From Bdellovibrionales bacterium Ga0074139 (lineage in GTDB: Bacteria > Bdellovibrionota > Bdellovibrionia > Bdellovibrionales > Bdellovibrionaceae), in assembly GCA_001464795.1 (NCBI GenBank), contig LNEB01000014.1, positions 354,658 to 418,657 of the forward strand: a DNA stretch of 64,000 bases, read 5' to 3'. This document shows positions 17,222-25,063 of this stretch, one piece after another. A program made the position numbers and the translations under genes. The notes beneath the pieces were generated by a model that had not been told where the DNA came from, made no database searches, and saw only the letters and a program-made list of their open reading frames with translations. Each line of letters starts with the position of its first letter. The first letter of the stretch is position 1.

Positions 17222-18016
17222 TTAGAAAGTCATCGAGGATAAGCCACGGTCCAAAATCATGATCAGTACAAAACCGATCAAAATTCCAAAAGTGGCTTGT
17301 TTTTCTCGGTCGACCCCATGGGATTCAGGTATGACTTCGTGACTGATCACAAACAGCATGGCACCTGCACACAAAGCAAACGCAATGGGTAGGATATCTT
17401 GAACCAAATGCACTCCCCAAAATCCGATGGGAACACCGACGGCTTCCACCACACCGGTCAGGGCGGTGATCAGTAAAATCTTTTTGAAATTCACTCCGAT
17501 GGTTTTAAGTCCCAGCGCCACAATCAGGCCCTCGGGGAAGTCTTGAAGCGCAATCGCTATGGAAAGGGACAATCCCAGTTGAGCCTGCCCGCTTCCTAGT
17601 CCCACACCTACCGCTAAGCCTTCAGGAAGATTGTGAAGTGCCACTGCCATGATAACAAGGGCTTGGCGGTTCCAGTTTTTCCGGTCGGTGAGATTTTCTA
17701 CTTTATCAAAATGTTCGTGAGGGATCAGATGATGGAACCAGTAAAGTAAAAAAGCCCCCAGCAAAGTATAGAGTCCGACTTTTAGCGAAGCAAAGAACGG
17801 CGACATCCCTTGGCCCTCGAGCAAATCCAATGCAGGCATCAGCAATGAAAAAAAGGTGGCACCTAACATCACACCACCACTGAGCCCTAAAAAAAGACTT
17901 TTTGTTTCATCTTTAAGCGAATTCATTAATAAAGCAGGCAAAGCCCCAGCTGTTGTTGCAAAAAAAACAAGCAAGGTTCCAAACAGCAGAGCTTCAGTGA
18001 CCGACCAATTAAGCAT
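17222..18016 (-). CDS. ZIP-family divalent metal transporter
   Basis: An inner-membrane metal transporter of about 264 residues (zinc, iron or manganese uptake) with eight predicted membrane segments. The two ZIP metal-binding helices are clear: HNLPEGLAVG and, two helices pairs later, QDFPEGLIVALG. The His-rich loop (HHLIPHEHFD) between helices 3 and 4 is typical of the family. The open frame extends to 18037, but this would overlap the divergent mscS gene. The Met at 18016 (MLNWS) leaves a sensible N-terminus, so I chose it. No Shine-Dalgarno is obvious for either start. The GufA-like subgroup is most likely. Confidence 0.9.
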   Translation of the reverse strand: MLNWSVTEALLFGTLLVFFATTAGALPALLMNSLKDETKSLFLGLSGGVMLGATFFSLLMPALDLLEGQGMSPFFASLKVGLYTLLGAFLLYWFHHLIPHEHFDKVENLTDRKNWNRQALVIMAVALHNLPEGLAVGVGLGSGQAQLGLSLSIAIALQDFPEGLIVALGLKTIGVNFKKILLITALTGVVEAVGVPIGFWGVHLVQDILPIAFALCAGAMLFVISHEVIPESHGVDREKQATFGILIGFVLIMILDRGLSSMTF

Positions 18017-18061
18017 ACTAAAAGTGTGACAGAACAAGAGCTTTTATGCCATTTATATTCC

Positions 18062-19123
18062 ATGAACATTGATCAAGTTTTTAATCAAAGCCAAAGCTGG
18101 ATTTATTTTTTTGCTTTTTTGTTTGTTAGCTTCATTTTGTTTTTTATATTACAAAAATTTGTTTTTCAGACTCAAAAACACTTTCAGAACCGCCAATCAC
18201 ACTTTTTTCTTCAATCTTTTTTAAAGCTTCGATTGGATCGCCCAGTTGCAGGAATTCTTCTGACTTTTCTTTGGCTTTCATTTTATAAACTCTTAGGCCT
18301 TCCCGAACAGTTTGGAAAGCCTTTTGCAACCACTCTACAGATTGTTCAATCTTTACTACTGATTCAAATTGGTTATTTGGTCTGTGAAGCCATTGGTTTG
18401 TGGCTTCAACAGGCAGCAAGCCAAACTAACAATTTAGCCCAACAACAACTAGTTCCATTGATCAGCAAAACTCTAAAAGTTTTGGTGGTTTTAATTGGAA
18501 TTCTGCTTTTGATACAAAGCCTTGGCTTTAATGTTATCTCTTTACTGGCTGGTCTTGGTCTGGGCGGCCTAGCTTTAGCTTTAGCGGCTCAAGACACAGC
18601 TGCTAATTTTTTTGGATCATTAATGATTTTAGTCGACCAACCATTTAAAATTGGTGACCTGATTAAAATTGGCGATACAGAAGGTACTGTGGAAAATATC
18701 GGCTTTAGATCCACTCGAATTCGCACTTATGATCGATCTTTGGTCACTCTTCCCAATTCTTTTGTAGCGAAAGAAAAAATCGACAACTTAACACTTAGGG
18801 ATTCATTTAGAATTCGCCACGTTTTAGGCTTTATTTACTCAACGCCAACAACTTTGTTACAATCCTACTGCGAAGAACTGCGTAAAGATTTTTCCTTGAA
18901 TCCAATCATTGTTAAAGAAGACATTCGTGTTTACTTACAAGAATTAGGAGACTTCAACTTACAAGTTTTAGTTCAAGTCTATGTCACACCAATGACACCC
19001 ATCGAATTTGCAGCCTTTCGTCAAGACGTACTGATTCAAGTTATGAATTTGGCTGAAAAGCGTGGCCTTGAATTCGCCTTTCCTACACAAACTCATCATA
19101 TTTCAGAACACACTAAAGTCTAG
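18062..19123 (+). CDS. mscS: Small-conductance mechanosensitive channel, MscS family
   Basis: A channel protein of about 353 residues that opens under membrane tension to release solutes. Several N-terminal membrane helices precede the MscS core. The pore helix is Gly/Ala-rich (GLGLGGLALALAAQDTAANFFGS), followed by the beta domain motif (DQPFKIGDLIKIGDTEGTVENIGFRSTRIR) and LPNS. The open frame begins with GTG at 18026, overlapping the divergent ZIP frame. The ATG at 18062 avoids this and is preferred, though neither has a strong ribosome-binding site. The divergent pair shares a promoter region of under 50 bases. Confidence 0.9.
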   Translation: MNIDQVFNQSQSWIYFFAFLFVSFILFFILQKFVFQTQKHFQNRQSHFFLQSFLKLRLDRPVAGILLTFLWLSFYKLLGLPEQFGKPFATTLQIVQSLLLIQIGYLVCEAIGLWLQQAASQTNNLAQQQLVPLISKTLKVLVVLIGILLLIQSLGFNVISLLAGLGLGGLALALAAQDTAANFFGSLMILVDQPFKIGDLIKIGDTEGTVENIGFRSTRIRTYDRSLVTLPNSFVAKEKIDNLTLRDSFRIRHVLGFIYSTPTTLLQSYCEELRKDFSLNPIIVKEDIRVYLQELGDFNLQVLVQVYVTPMTPIEFAAFRQDVLIQVMNLAEKRGLEFAFPTQTHHISEHTKV

Positions 19124-19239
19124 AGGCCGAATTTTACTGACTCGGCTAATATCTAGAATAGTGACGCAAAAAAAAGAGATCAATAATATTTGCCCAATTC
19201 CCGATTAGACTGTTAGAACGCCTTTAAAGAAAGTGGTTC

Positions 19240-20268
19240 ATGGGATTCAAGCTTATTTTATTATTGTTTTCTGTTATTTTTATTGGATGCCAATCATCCA
19301 TTCCCCGACAGCCCAGCAGCCTCAACTCTACATTTGATCCTAATAAGGTTCAGCTACTTAAGTGGGCGGCTCAGAACAAAATTCTTTTTCAAATTGATGA
19401 TGCTAGTTTTCAGCATATTTCTTTTTCTAAAGTCGATGAATCGTGTGAAAAAATTAATACTCCTGCGTGGTCAGAAACTATTCTTACGACTTTACAAAGT
19501 TTATATAAAATCTCTAAAAGTAATGTAAAAGTTCACATTCTAGACGTCAAAATGGGACCCGAACCTTTAGTTTCTATTTCTCAAGATTTAGATGGTCTGA
19601 CTTACCTTAATTTACAATATGCAGAAAATAATGAATCTTTAAAAATCTCAAACTACCAAGAAATTCCTTGTGATAAAAAAGATACTGCTTACATTGGAAA
19701 ATTTAAAACTGAACGAACCTATCAAACCCCAAGCCTTCAACAAATTCGCACAGCTTTGGCTGCCAATCAAAATTTTAAAACTCCCGAGAGATGGAAATTC
19801 AAAACTGATTTTTTAACATTACTTGCTGAAAATATGACTCTGTTTCGATTAACCTCTGATGTCAGTTTTGAAAAATCATTTGATGGCCAATCTTTATTAA
19901 CACATTTTTTAAATAAGCAAGCGGCTCAGGCATCTCAAAATAAAACTGAGGCTTTGAATTATTGGCTTAATGAAATCAATCAAAGAAGTCACAGCGGTTC
20001 CTATTTGAACTTGTTCACTTTAAAATCTGATAAAAATTTAACTACGGGTATCGCCACTCATCAGGACAGTTACGGAGTTGCCTATCCTTTTATGAGCTAT
20101 AAAATTGAGGATGGACAATTTCTATTATCGGATCTTTCGAAGTTAGAAAGTTGTTTAAACGAATTAAAGATGCGTTACCGAAGATCCCTCGCCAGCATCG
20201 GATCTGATCTATCCACTCAGTCTGACAAGTTTTTGTATCCTGGTTACTCTTGCCAAGAATCTAACTGA
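19240..20268 (+). CDS. Lipoprotein of unknown function
   Basis: A 342-residue lipoprotein with signal peptide and lipobox IFIGC (Cys17). The mature part has no motif I recognise. It is mixed alpha/beta and has a cysteine in the C-terminal region (ESCL, YSCQ) that may form a disulfide. It follows mscS by 116 bases and ends in an 8-base overlap with the convergent AmpG-like gene. A cell-envelope role is likely from the lipid anchor only. Confidence 0.7.
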   Translation: MGFKLILLLFSVIFIGCQSSIPRQPSSLNSTFDPNKVQLLKWAAQNKILFQIDDASFQHISFSKVDESCEKINTPAWSETILTTLQSLYKISKSNVKVHILDVKMGPEPLVSISQDLDGLTYLNLQYAENNESLKISNYQEIPCDKKDTAYIGKFKTERTYQTPSLQQIRTALAANQNFKTPERWKFKTDFLTLLAENMTLFRLTSDVSFEKSFDGQSLLTHFLNKQAAQASQNKTEALNYWLNEINQRSHSGSYLNLFTLKSDKNLTTGIATHQDSYGVAYPFMSYKIEDGQFLLSDLSKLESCLNELKMRYRRSLASIGSDLSTQSDKFLYPGYSCQESN

Positions 20269-21505
20269 TTTTATTTTTTCTTTGCAAATGCCACAGCATA
20301 ACCAGCCCTGGTATAGCAATCAGTGCACAGACCCAAAAAAACGGAGCCCATCCAATAGCTTTTACAGCCACTCCTGCAAATCCTGAAAAAATATTTCTAC
20401 CACTTGTCGCTATTGCTGATAGTAAGGCAAATTGAGTCCCGGTGAATCTTCTATCCGTTATTGTAGATAAGTAGGCAATAAATGCTGCACTTCCCATTCC
20501 GCTGGAAATATCCTCAAAAATAACCGTCAGTGCCAATGCCCAAATTTCGGGTCCGGTAAAAGTGATAAGTGAAAATCCTGCAGTAGATAAGCCCTGTAGA
20601 ATTCCAAAAATCCACAATGATCTTAATACACCTAATTTATATAGCAAAATTCCACCAATAAATAATCCCACAAAAGAAAAAGCCATTCCCACTGATTTGG
20701 CCACCAAGGCAATGTCAGCATTTGAATATCCCATTTCCACATAAAAGGGATTTAGAAGACTGGCTGAAAGTGCATCACCTAATTTAAATAGAAACACAAA
20801 AACAAGAATGACGACGGCATTATCTCGACTTAAAAATTCTTTGAAAGGATCAAAAACAGCAGATCTTAATGTTTTGGGAGTCATCTGCTCGTCGTTCTTT
20901 GGTTCATCAGCAAAATAAGTGACGACAGTTGTGGCAAGCATTAAAGCAGCCATTACCATGTAAAGATCATTCCAACTAAATGAAATAAAATCTGTTCCGA
21001 CAAATCCCATGCCGATAGCACCTGAAACATACATTGCTATTCGGTAGCCATACTGGGTTAGACTGGAACCTATTCCCATTTCTTCATCAAGTAGAATTTC
21101 CCTGCGGTAAGCATCGATGGCAATATCTTGAGTTGCACTAAAAAAACCAATCAGAACGGCTAAAGCTGCCATAAGCTGTAAAGATTCACCTGGCTGCAAT
21201 CGACTAATAAGGTACAGAAGAATGGCGATGCAAGCCTGTGTGGTAAAAATCCAGGATCTCCTGCGGCCAAAAAAGAACAAACGATAGCGATCCACAAAGG
21301 GAGCCCAAATAAATTTTAAAGAGTAAGCAAGCCCTACCCAACTGAAGTAGCCAATGGTGCTAATATCAATTTGTTCCCTGGCCAGCCAGGTTTTCAAAGT
21401 TCCACCGGTTAATAACAAAGGCAGTCCACTGGAAAAGCCCATGAGGAAAACAATCCAAAGCCTACGACTTGAAAATGACTGTGCTAATCGACCCCAAAAA
21501 GTCAT
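20261..21505 (-). CDS. ampG: AmpG-like major facilitator (muropeptide or small-molecule permease)
   Basis: A 12-helix transporter of about 414 residues. The N-terminus (FMGFSSGLPLLLTGGTLKTWL) and the following segment with KFIWAPFVDRY match the AmpG/PAT branch of the MFS, which imports anhydro-muropeptides for cell-wall recycling. The open frame extends to 21529, but an ATG at 21505 overlaps the stop of the upstream deaminase gene by 4 bases (ATGA) and leaves an intact N-terminus, so I chose it. The pairing with an adenosine-deaminase-family gene suggests a salvage or import operon, and the true cargo could be different from muropeptides. Confidence 0.85.
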   Translation of the reverse strand: MTFWGRLAQSFSSRRLWIVFLMGFSSGLPLLLTGGTLKTWLAREQIDISTIGYFSWVGLAYSLKFIWAPFVDRYRLFFFGRRRSWIFTTQACIAILLYLISRLQPGESLQLMAALAVLIGFFSATQDIAIDAYRREILLDEEMGIGSSLTQYGYRIAMYVSGAIGMGFVGTDFISFSWNDLYMVMAALMLATTVVTYFADEPKNDEQMTPKTLRSAVFDPFKEFLSRDNAVVILVFVFLFKLGDALSASLLNPFYVEMGYSNADIALVAKSVGMAFSFVGLFIGGILLYKLGVLRSLWIFGILQGLSTAGFSLITFTGPEIWALALTVIFEDISSGMGSAAFIAYLSTITDRRFTGTQFALLSAIATSGRNIFSGFAGVAVKAIGWAPFFWVCALIAIPGLVMLWHLQRKNKIS

Positions 21506-23124
21506 AAAATTTTCTTTCTCATTTTCCAAAGATGATGACTGATATAAGGGCGTCTGGTCTCGCCTGTTGCCACCATTATTAATTTTGTAATTTTTAGATC
21601 TTCAGGATCTGTAAGGAGTAGTATCAGAAGCTCTTGAATAAAATTGGTGTTGAGGGTCACAAAGTTATCAGTGCCCACACCCAGGTTCACGCCCTTTTTT
21701 TCCCACCAGGAAAAAGGATGATCTTTGTAGTCCTCAAACTGACCTGTCAGCTTGTTATTTGATGATGGCAATGAAATCAGAGTGACACCTTTTTGAATTA
21801 ATCGGTTTAAAACATCATGCTGATAGTGTTCAACCTCTCGGGCCGTATGAAACTTAGCTTTGATGAGCAAAATATGTTCATCATCATTTAACTTTGCACC
21901 CACTAAAAGTTTATCAAGCACAGGGCGATAATTTCCCCAATCAAGTTCGATTAACTCTCGGTAAATAGAATCTTGAGTTGTGATTTTTTGTCCCGCTTGA
22001 TTTTTTTTATAGGCCTCTTGGTAAAGCCTGTGAAAATAAAAATTCGGATTAATGCCTAAACTGACTCCGTGTTCAAGAGTATCAATGTGCCAAATATTCA
22101 TGGCATTATCGACAGCTTGAATTCCCTTTTTTAGAGTATGAAAAGTTTCACCGTGGTGGGATCTGACTTTAAATCCGCGGTACTGTAATTTTCTAAAGCC
22201 CGACTGCAATTCATTAAAATGTTCTTTACGGTACAGTTCCTTTTCATCTCCGACCGTATCCACATCGTTTAAATGTTTTTCAAGCTGTGGATTTTGATCA
22301 ATCAAGTGAAGAATTTCATCCACTTGTGCTAAAAAATGAGCCCTTCTGTTAGCATATTTTTTTGAATCAAACCGGTGAGCTTCTTTACGAAATGAAGGTG
22401 ATAAAATAAAATCAAAATCAGGATGCTTTTGTTGAAATTTTTTAAACCCGTCGTAAAGACCCAAGACAACATCTTGAGCTGTGACTTCTTCGATACCAGG
22501 AATTTGTTCTGACGAAGAGGAAGTGGATCTGGAGAGTGAAAATTTAAGTCTTAAGAACCCAACATTGTATTTGTAGTACATTTCGTGGGCGATATGTTCG
22601 GCAGCTGCTTCGTGAACCTCACGGTTAATAAACACCAGCTGCGGCAAATACAAGATATTAAGGTAAGTGGCAAAACCTTCGCCCTCTTTTAAGGTCATCA
22701 ATCGCTCGACATCTTCGACAGAGCGAATGGGTAAAGCCTCTTCACCGTAGACATCTTTTATCTTTTTTTCGTAAATTTCTTTTTGTGGTCCAGAAAGCAT
22801 TTTCATGAGCCTTGGATAAACAAATTCTGCTGTTACAGCCCCCGTTAAATGGGTGTGCTCTTCTTTGTATTTAAGAGGAAATTTCTGCAGAAAAGAAAAC
22901 AGGGCATGTGCGAAAGGATGCTCAAGTAAGTGATTGATATTGATTTTATTCAACCTGAAGAGATCCACTTTTTGACGAAAGTCCAGGACCTGCTGGTAGG
23001 ACTCTGGTGATTCATTTTCTAAATTAGAGGCCAATAAAAGATCAATTGTATCAAGCAGTCCGATACCATTTGTTTCTGAAATTGTTCGAGTTATTGATTT
23101 AAGAAGTGTATTTTGCGTTGTCAT
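21502..23124 (-). CDS. Adenosine/AMP deaminase-superfamily hydrolase
   Basis: A 540-residue protein with the zinc ligands of the adenosine deaminase superfamily: HTHLTGA (His90, His92), HHGE (His324, Glu326), His352 in LEHGVSLG and Asp486 in GVGTDN. It is longer than bacterial Add (about 330-350) because of an N-terminal extension of about 80 residues and an insertion between 180 and 310, as in AMP-deaminase or ADGF-type relatives. It would hydrolyse an amino group on a purine nucleoside or nucleotide in the cytoplasm. It is followed by the AmpG-like permease with coupled translation, suggesting nucleoside or muropeptide salvage. Confidence 0.82.
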   Translation of the reverse strand: MTTQNTLLKSITRTISETNGIGLLDTIDLLLASNLENESPESYQQVLDFRQKVDLFRLNKININHLLEHPFAHALFSFLQKFPLKYKEEHTHLTGAVTAEFVYPRLMKMLSGPQKEIYEKKIKDVYGEEALPIRSVEDVERLMTLKEGEGFATYLNILYLPQLVFINREVHEAAAEHIAHEMYYKYNVGFLRLKFSLSRSTSSSSEQIPGIEEVTAQDVVLGLYDGFKKFQQKHPDFDFILSPSFRKEAHRFDSKKYANRRAHFLAQVDEILHLIDQNPQLEKHLNDVDTVGDEKELYRKEHFNELQSGFRKLQYRGFKVRSHHGETFHTLKKGIQAVDNAMNIWHIDTLEHGVSLGINPNFYFHRLYQEAYKKNQAGQKITTQDSIYRELIELDWGNYRPVLDKLLVGAKLNDDEHILLIKAKFHTAREVEHYQHDVLNRLIQKGVTLISLPSSNNKLTGQFEDYKDHPFSWWEKKGVNLGVGTDNFVTLNTNFIQELLILLLTDPEDLKITKLIMVATGETRRPYISHHLWKMRKKIL

Positions 23125-23183
23125 ATATTCTAAAATTTTAGCGACAAAAAAACTCGAAGTATATGACTTTATAGATTGTTAGA

Positions 23184-23723
23184 TTAGTACGCTTGGCTGG
23201 ATCTTAAGTATTGCCTCCAAGACAGAGGAACTTCCTGACCGCCCACTTCAAAATCCGTCAATGGTAACCAGTTCGGCATTCGAGGCTCTTTCAGCAAGGG
23301 CATTCGAGCTTCAGTCGGAGTTTTGTTAGCTTTCTTTTGATTGCACGAGCGACAAGCCGATACGACATTTCCCCAATCCTTCTTGCCTTCACGAGAGACA
23401 GGAACCACATGATCCAATGTTAAAGTTTTTGTTGTGAATCGATCTCCACAGTACTGACAAGTGTAGTTATCACGGATGTAAACATTTTCCCGGCAGAACC
23501 GAATATGGGTTTTGTTTCGAGTACGCACGTAGGACTTTAGTCTAAGAACGCTGGGAAGTTTAAAGCTCGAGGAAACTGATCTTGCAAACACACTGTGATA
23601 CTCGAGGATTTCTACTTTTCCTTGGAACCACAGCACAAGAGCTTTTTGCCAGCTGACGACACGCATGGGTTCGTAGCTCGAATTCAAGAGCAATGCTCTG
23701 ACGCTAAAAATAGTAGGGGACAA
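23184..23723 (-). CDS. HNH endonuclease
   Basis: A 179-residue protein. A zinc-stabilised HNH domain occupies about 85-135: Cys89 and Cys92, Asp104-His105 (LDHVVPVS), Asn119 (WGNVV) and Cys124, Cys127, with a trailing Asn. An N-terminal domain of about 70 residues matches the common stand-alone HNH family that occurs in many free-living bacteria. The start is a TTG at 23723, supported by a strong AGGAGG five bases upstream. Substrate unknown. These genes are often chromosomal and not part of introns or phages. Confidence 0.88.
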   Translation of the reverse strand: MSPTIFSVRALLLNSSYEPMRVVSWQKALVLWFQGKVEILEYHSVFARSVSSSFKLPSVLRLKSYVRTRNKTHIRFCRENVYIRDNYTCQYCGDRFTTKTLTLDHVVPVSREGKKDWGNVVSACRSCNQKKANKTPTEARMPLLKEPRMPNWLPLTDFEVGGQEVPLSWRQYLRSSQAY

Positions 23724-23810
23724 AGATCCTCCTGACGTACCTTGTATTATTATAGAAAGTCCTTTCTTAGGTTTTCAATTCAAAAAGAATAAGTTATGTT
23801 GATTTTCATA

Positions 23811-24407
23811 ATGAAAACACTGTTTGCACTATTAGTTTCTTTTATGGCTGTAGCCCAAACCAAGCAAAGCCTTGTGATTATTGGAGATTCTTTAACCGAG
23901 GGCTACGGTGTTGAAGCGTCTCAAAGTTATCCAGCTCTTTTACAAAACAAGCTCAAAGCCCAAGGTCTTGATTGGAAAGTGATTAGTCATGGTATTAGTG
24001 GGTCCACTTCGGCTTCGGCCCCCTCTAGGGTCAAGTGGGTTTTAAAAAATCCACCGCAAATTGTTATTCTTGCTTTGGGCGCAAACGATGGCCTTCGAGG
24101 TTTAAAACCTGAATCGACTAAAAAAAATCTTGAGACAGCTATTCTACTTTTGAAAGAAAAAAATATTAAGGTCTTTTTATCAGCCATGAAAGTTCCTCCT
24201 AATTACAAAGGTGGACAGTACATTCAACAATTTGAATCTGTTTATCCTGATCTGGCAAAAAAGCATTCCGTACTACTGCTTCCTTTTATTTTGCAAAATG
24301 TGGCAGGAAAATCAGAGCTTAATCTTACAGACGGAATTCACCCGAACTCAAAGGGTCATGAAATTATAGCGACTGATTTGTTGTCTCAACTAAAGGATCA
24401 TTTGTGA
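23811..24407 (+). CDS. tesA: TesA-like SGNH arylesterase / lysophospholipase / thioesterase
   Basis: An exported SGNH hydrolase of about 198 residues. The frame opens at 23796, but the Met at 23811 (MKTLF) gives a normal signal peptide. In the longer frame numbering the catalytic residues are Ser32 (GDSLTEGYG), Asn97 (GAND), Asp179 and His182 (DGIHPNSKGH), and Gly68 lies in block II. The family cleaves acyl esters and thioesters in the periplasm. Its stop overlaps the start of the ABC ATPase gene by 4 bases, giving the same tesA-ybbA-ybbP order as in E. coli. Confidence 0.9.
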   Translation: MKTLFALLVSFMAVAQTKQSLVIIGDSLTEGYGVEASQSYPALLQNKLKAQGLDWKVISHGISGSTSASAPSRVKWVLKNPPQIVILALGANDGLRGLKPESTKKNLETAILLLKEKNIKVFLSAMKVPPNYKGGQYIQQFESVYPDLAKKHSVLLLPFILQNVAGKSELNLTDGIHPNSKGHEIIATDLLSQLKDHL

Positions 24408-25063
24408 TTGAAATCAAAAATTTAAAGAAAACTTTCTCGACAAGACAGGGTCCCTTAGAAATCTTAAAAGGTATCAATTTTGAAATTAAAAAAGGTGAAA
24501 TCATTGCCATCACAGGATTTTCAGGAAGTGGCAAAAGCACCTTACTGGGCCTTTTAGCCGGACTTGATCGCCCCCAATCAGGCGAGATCTTATACGATGG
24601 AAAAAATTTAAATCAACTTTCTGAACCTGAAGCGCAAAAATTTAGAGCCCAAAATTTATCTCTCATATTTCAAAATCATTATTTAATTCCTCATTTAACT
24701 GCGCTTGAAAATGTGGTTCTGCCACTGCAAATTTTAGGCCTTCCTTTCGAGTCTCAACAGGCAGAAAATTTACTCACACAAGTCGGTCTTGGTGATCGCT
24801 TGAATCATTACCCCAGTGAACTTAGTGGTGGTGAATCCCAAAGGGTGGCCATTGCCAGAGGACTTATTATTAAACCTCTAGTTTTACTGGCCGATGAGCC
24901 CACGGGAAGTCTAGATACCGAAACTGGCAACAAGGTGATGAAACTCTATTTTGATCTCGTCAGGCAAAACAAACTGACTTCGGTTATCGTGACTCACAAT
25001 CAAGAACTCGCAAGTCTTTGTGACCGTGAACTTAAATTATCTCAAGGCATGATAGCCGAATGA
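24404..25063 (+). CDS. ybbA: ABC transporter ATPase, YbbA/LolD type
   Basis: A 219-residue ATPase with Walker A GFSGSGKST (38-46), Q-loop (LIFQNHYL), signature LSGGESQ (140-146) and Walker B with DEPTGSLD (164-171). The subgroup is that of LolD/YbbA/MacB, which drives extrusion-type ABC transporters. The start is GTG at 24404, overlapping tesA by 4 bases, and the stop overlaps the permease gene by 4 bases. The partner permease is the next gene. Confidence 0.93.
   Translation: MIEIKNLKKTFSTRQGPLEILKGINFEIKKGEIIAITGFSGSGKSTLLGLLAGLDRPQSGEILYDGKNLNQLSEPEAQKFRAQNLSLIFQNHYLIPHLTALENVVLPLQILGLPFESQQAENLLTQVGLGDRLNHYPSELSGGESQRVAIARGLIIKPLVLLADEPTGSLDTETGNKVMKLYFDLVRQNKLTSVIVTHNQELASLCDRELKLSQGMIAE

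Noticed and set aside
19126..19150. GCCGA/TCGGC hairpin after mscS as a terminator
   Set aside because: The stem is 5 bp with a long loop and no T-run follows.
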